From assembly GCF_001307275.1 (NCBI RefSeq), contig NZ_CP012831.1, positions 744,001 to 808,000 on the forward strand: a stretch of DNA of 64,000 nt, written 5' to 3'. A program made the position numbers and the translations under genes. This DNA is from Pseudomonas fluorescens. Its GTDB lineage: Bacteria; Pseudomonadota; Gammaproteobacteria; Pseudomonadales; Pseudomonadaceae. Shown here in pieces: positions 61,318 to 64,000 of the stretch (positions are counted from its first letter, which is position 1; every line of letters starts with the position of its first letter). The notes below the pieces were generated by a model. The model worked only from the letters and a program-made list of their open reading frames with translations. It made no database searches and was not told the origin of the DNA.

Positions 61318-61650
61318 TCAGGACGCCGAGAGCCGTGGGCCGAATAGAATCACGCTCGCCCCCAACACGCAGAGTGCCACGCCAATCCAGTCGGAACCCA
61401 GTGGCCGGACCCGCTCCACCACGGCCAGCCAGCCAATCGAGGCAATGATATAGATGCCGCCATAGGCGGCGTAGGCACGCCCGGCGTACGTCGCTTCGAT
61501 GCGAGTCAACAACAGGGCGAACAAGGTCAGGCTGAGCAGCGCCGGGGCGATCCACCACGCGCTCTTGCCCTGGCGCAGCCACATCCAGAAGGCGTAGCAA
61601 CCGGCGATTTCAAACAGCGCGGCGAGAAAAAACCACAAGTAATTGAGCAT
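61318..61650 (-). CDS. YnfA-family small membrane protein (UPF0060)
   Basis: 110-aa protein with four hydrophobic helices, [17 protein letters not shown] at the N-terminus, the conserved [20 protein letters not shown] centre in shorter overlapping form (about residues 53-73) and a final [13 protein letters not shown]. It belongs to the SMR-like YnfA/UPF0060 family, whose members have been linked to drug export in enterics. The ATG at 61650 gives the normal length; an ATG 12 nt upstream is the alternative. Confidence 0.9.
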   Translation of the reverse strand: MLNYLWFFLAALFEIAGCYAFWMWLRQGKSAWWIAPALLSLTLFALLLTRIEATYAGRAYAAYGGIYIIASIGWLAVVERVRPLGSDWIGVALCVLGASVILFGPRLSAS

Positions 61651-61707
61651 GCAGATGTCCATCAGGAAGGCCGAATGGCGCCATCCTGAGGACATCGGGC
61701 AGCCAGG

Positions 61708-62523
61708 TCAATTCAGGTTCTGCCGGGCCTTGGCGCGCATCTTGTCGGCCATGACGGTCATTTCGTCGTACAGCAACTGTGGGTTCTTCTGCTTGAGGGC
61801 CCACGCCATGCGTCCCTGTTCATGGGGCAGGATCATGAACTGGCCCTGGGCGACTTGCTGGTAGATGTAGTCGGCAATGTCGGCGGCGCTGATCGGCGAG
61901 CTTTCCAGCAATTTGCCAACCTGGGCTTTCATGGCCGGGGTCGGACCGCGGAAGGAGTCCAGCAGATTGGTCTGGAAGAACGACGGGCACACCACGTGTA
62001 CGCCCACCTCCTGCTGCGTCAGTTCAACCAGCAGGCTTTCCGACAACGCCACCACACCGGCCTTGGCCACGTTGTAGTTGCTCATGGCTGGCCCCTGCAT
62101 CAGGGCGGCCATGGAAGCAATGTTGATGATCTTGCCGCGGCTTTTTTCCAGCAGCGGCAGGAACGCCTTGCAGCCCTTGACCACGCCCATCAGGTTGATC
62201 GCGATCTGCCAGTCCCAATCCTCCAGGGAGAGTTCGCTGAAGAACCCGCCCGAAGCGACGCCGGCATTGTTGACGATGATATCGATGCCGCCGAGCTTCT
62301 CTTCGCAAGCCTGGGCGAACGCAGTCAATTGGCTGTAGTCGCGCACATCGCAGCGCTGGGTGAAGCCGTCGCCACCCGCCGCGCGCACGAGTTTGAGGGT
62401 TTCCACAAGGCCTGGTTCGCTGACATCCGATAAGGCCAGGTGCCAGCCTTCGCGGGCCCAACGCAGCGCGATTTCGCGACCCAGGCCGGAGCCGGCGCCA
62501 GTGATCATCATGCGATTTTGCAT
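61708..62523 (-). CDS. SDR family oxidoreductase
   Basis: 271-aa classical short-chain dehydrogenase: TGAGSGLGREIALRWA (residues 8-23), NNAGVASGG (about 89-97) and the active YNVAKAG (about 154-160). The ATG at 62523 is preceded by AAGG at 9 nt. Followed by a GSSR-free C-terminus with a long alpha-helical tail (about 220-271). Substrate unknown. It sits 57 nt before the YnfA-like gene on the same strand, but the two share no evident role. Confidence 0.92.
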   Translation of the reverse strand: MQNRMMITGAGSGLGREIALRWAREGWHLALSDVSEPGLVETLKLVRAAGGDGFTQRCDVRDYSQLTAFAQACEEKLGGIDIIVNNAGVASGGFFSELSLEDWDWQIAINLMGVVKGCKAFLPLLEKSRGKIINIASMAALMQGPAMSNYNVAKAGVVALSESLLVELTQQEVGVHVVCPSFFQTNLLDSFRGPTPAMKAQVGKLLESSPISAADIADYIYQQVAQGQFMILPHEQGRMAWALKQKNPQLLYDEMTVMADKMRAKARQNLN

Positions 62524-62639
62524 AGCAAACAGCCTTGTTCCGGGAGAGATAGGCCGAGTGTAGCGAAGGCGCCTGCCGGACCCACGCTCCATCAAATTGC
62601 TGAATGGCGAGGGCAAACCGTAGCCGCTACAAAAACTTT

Positions 62640-62667
62640 GAATTTTTTACCAGACGTTACGGTCGGA
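62640..62667 (+). promoter_or_regulatory. Possible AlgU/sigma-E-type promoter of the DUF3309 gene
   Basis: GAATTT (62640-62645) and TCGGA (62663-62667) are 17 nt apart, close to the GAACTT-N16/17-TCNNA consensus with one mismatch. It is about 85 nt before the small gene's start. The match is short and may be chance. Confidence 0.3.
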
Positions 62668-62753
62668 CTTATTAAGCCGCCCGGATTTAACGCATGCGTG
62701 CTGGTAGTTGGAAGTTACAACACTCCAAAACTGACCAATAAGGAAATCTACAA

Positions 62754-62906
62754 ATGGGCACAATACTTATCATCATCCTGATCCTCCTGCTGATCGGTGG
62801 TCTTCCGGTCTTCCCGCACTCCAGAAGTTGGGGTTACGGTCCGTCCGGTATCATTGGTGTAGTGTTGGTGGTGCTGTTGGTCCTGCTATTACTGGGCAAG
62901 ATATAA
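62754..62906 (+). CDS. Tiny DUF3309 membrane protein
   Basis: 50-aa protein too small for usual gene finders: two hydrophobic stretches (residues 3-17 and 33-47) around a short polar loop GLPVFPHSRSWGYGPSG. This arrangement matches DUF3309, small inner-membrane proteins that are common in Pseudomonas and may respond to stress. AAGGA lies 9 nt before the ATG, and a strong terminator follows 26 nt after the stop. Function unknown. Confidence 0.85.
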   Translation: MGTILIIILILLLIGGLPVFPHSRSWGYGPSGIIGVVLVVLLVLLLLGKI

Positions 62907-62922
62907 ACCACTAAGTAAGCGC

Positions 62923-62955
62923 AAAAAAAAAGAGGCCTTTACAGGCCTCTTTTTT
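62923..62955. terminator. Bidirectional terminator between DUF3309 and the sulfatase gene
   Basis: GAGGCCT (62932-62938) and AGGCCTC (62943-62949) form a 7-bp stem with a TTAC loop, followed by six T on the plus strand and preceded by nine A, giving a T run on the minus strand too. It serves both convergent genes. Confidence 0.93.
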
Positions 62956-62969
62956 ATGCTCGCCGTTTA

Positions 62970-64000
62970 TCAGTCCGGCTTGCCGTCGACGACGCCGGCG
63001 GTGTTATCCAACAGGCTCTTGGTCGCGGTTTGCAGGAACGATTCGAGCTTGAGTTTCATCTCGGCGGTGTCCGGTGCGTCCGGGATGATTTGCGCATGAG
63101 GGTTGGCGCCCAGTTCATAACGGTACATCTTCGGCGGCATTTCCTTCTCCTTCGGCAGGACCAGGATCTTGTCGTCGCGAATGATCGCCGTCGTCTGTTC
63201 ACTGCCCGACGGCTTGATCACGCCAAAACCGGTGTCGCCTTCCGGCAGGTTCAACAGGTCACGGCCCCAGCACTGGTTCCGTACCTGCCCACCGAGCCGG
63301 CCCATGATGGTCGGCACGATGTCGACCTGGGTCCCCACGGTGTGGCTGCGCTGGCCGAATTTTTCCTGGACGCCCGGGCCGATCAACAGCATCGGCACGT
63401 TGAAACGGCCCAGGTCCATTTCGGTGATCTGGCGTTCGTTGCCAAAGCCATGGTCGCCCACCACCACGAACAGGGTTTCCTTGAAGTAAGGCTCCTTGCG
63501 GGCTTTCTCGAAGAACTGGCCCAGCGCCCAGTCGGCGTAGCGCATGGCCGTCAAGTGTTCGTTCAGGCTGCCACGGTCGGTGACCGGCTCGACCGGCAAC
63601 GGTGTCGGCAACGCATAAGGCGTGTGGTTGGACAGGGTTTGCAGCAAGGCATAGAACGGCTTGCCATTTTCCCGTGCCTTGAGCTCGATCAGGCCACGGT
63701 CGAACATGTCTTGGTCGGACACGCCCCAGGTGGGGTCGGAAAACACCGGGTTCACGAAGTCGTTACGCCCGATGAAGTTGGTCATGCCCTGGCTGCTGAA
63801 GAACCCCGACTGGTTGTCCCAGGCGAAATCGCCGTTGTAGACATACACGTCGTCGTAGTCCCGGGCGCTGAGCAGTTGCGGCAAGCCTGACAGCTTGTGG
63901 CTGCCCTCCGGCGTCTGCATCAGGTATTCGAAACCCGGCAGGTTCGGGAAGCACGCCATGGTGGCGAACATACCCTGGTGGGTGTGGGTGCCATTGGAGA
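62970..64000 (-). CDS. LTA synthase family sulfatase/phosphatase (5' end outside window)
   Basis: C-terminal part (343 codons) of an alkaline-phosphatase-superfamily enzyme. The visible start of the domain reads SNGTHTHQGMFATMAC, whose Thr is the likely nucleophile, and VVVGDHGFGNER holds metal ligands near residue 175 of the visible part. HTVGTQVDIVPTIMGRLGG follows. Such proteins (LtaS/OpgB-like) usually have five N-terminal helices, here beyond the edge, and often move phosphoglycerol or phosphoethanolamine onto periplasmic glucans or envelope glycans. The specific substrate is unknown. Confidence 0.88.
   Translation of the reverse strand, partial: SNGTHTHQGMFATMACFPNLPGFEYLMQTPEGSHKLSGLPQLLSARDYDDVYVYNGDFAWDNQSGFFSSQGMTNFIGRNDFVNPVFSDPTWGVSDQDMFDRGLIELKARENGKPFYALLQTLSNHTPYALPTPLPVEPVTDRGSLNEHLTAMRYADWALGQFFEKARKEPYFKETLFVVVGDHGFGNERQITEMDLGRFNVPMLLIGPGVQEKFGQRSHTVGTQVDIVPTIMGRLGGQVRNQCWGRDLLNLPEGDTGFGVIKPSGSEQTTAIIRDDKILVLPKEKEMPPKMYRYELGANPHAQIIPDAPDTAEMKLKLESFLQTATKSLLDNTAGVVDGKPD

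Overview
The window looks like a chromosomal segment of a Pseudomonas of the P. fluorescens complex. Three things point there. The gene order from wbpM through himD/ihfB, rpsA, cmk, tyrA-aroA, hisC, pheA, serC, gyrA, mtnA, mtaD, ubiG, mupP and the YciK-like gene matches, from memory, the P. aeruginosa PAO1 stretch around PA3141-PA3173. The intergenic spaces carry the inverted REP palindromes typical of this group. The window also carries undA and the N-acetylglutaminylglutamine amide genes. No tRNA, rRNA, insertion sequence, prophage or CRISPR array was seen.

Region 1 (1-19.8 kb, minus strand) is a Wzx/Wzy-dependent O-antigen cluster with the gene order of P. aeruginosa serotype O5: wzz, wbpA, wbpB, a wbpC-like acyltransferase, wbpD, wbpE, wzy, wzx, hisH2, hisF2, wbpG, two GT4 glycosyltransferases flanking wbpI, a FucNAc/QuiNAc-type epimerase/reductase, wbpL and wbpM (cut by the window start). 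WbpA-B-E-D-I should make UDP-ManNAc3NAcA. HisH2-HisF2-WbpG should convert its 3-acetamido group to 3-acetamidino. WbpM plus the reductase should make the UDP-6-deoxy-HexNAc that WbpL loads on undecaprenyl phosphate. The core of the cluster is visibly AT-richer than its flanks, and several of its genes use TTG or GTG starts.

Region 2 (20-37.6 kb) is conserved housekeeping. The minus-strand series serC-pheA-hisC-tyrA/aroA-cmk-rpsA joins aromatic amino acid, serine and histidine metabolism to ribosomal protein S1, followed by a small lipoprotein, ihfB and lapA. gyrA and mtnA are on the minus strand; mtaD, ubiG, mupP and the YciK-like gene are on the plus strand.

Region 3 (37.6-64 kb) is more accessory: a diguanylate cyclase behind a good sigma-54-like promoter; undA, the 1-undecene-forming diiron oxidase; a GGDEF-EAL protein; a trhO/DsbA-like/ABC exporter operon; DUF2059-bolA; fumC; a DMT exporter; a thiolase; polyphosphate:AMP phosphotransferase; mnmC; the osmoprotectant set asnO-ngg-M42 peptidase; yheU convergent with and overlapping a csrA paralogue; a YnfA-like protein; an SDR; a tiny DUF3309 membrane protein; and a sulfatase/LTA-synthase-like gene cut by the window end. 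REP pairs (REPINs) recur between genes from 29 kb onward, but none was seen in the first 29 kb.
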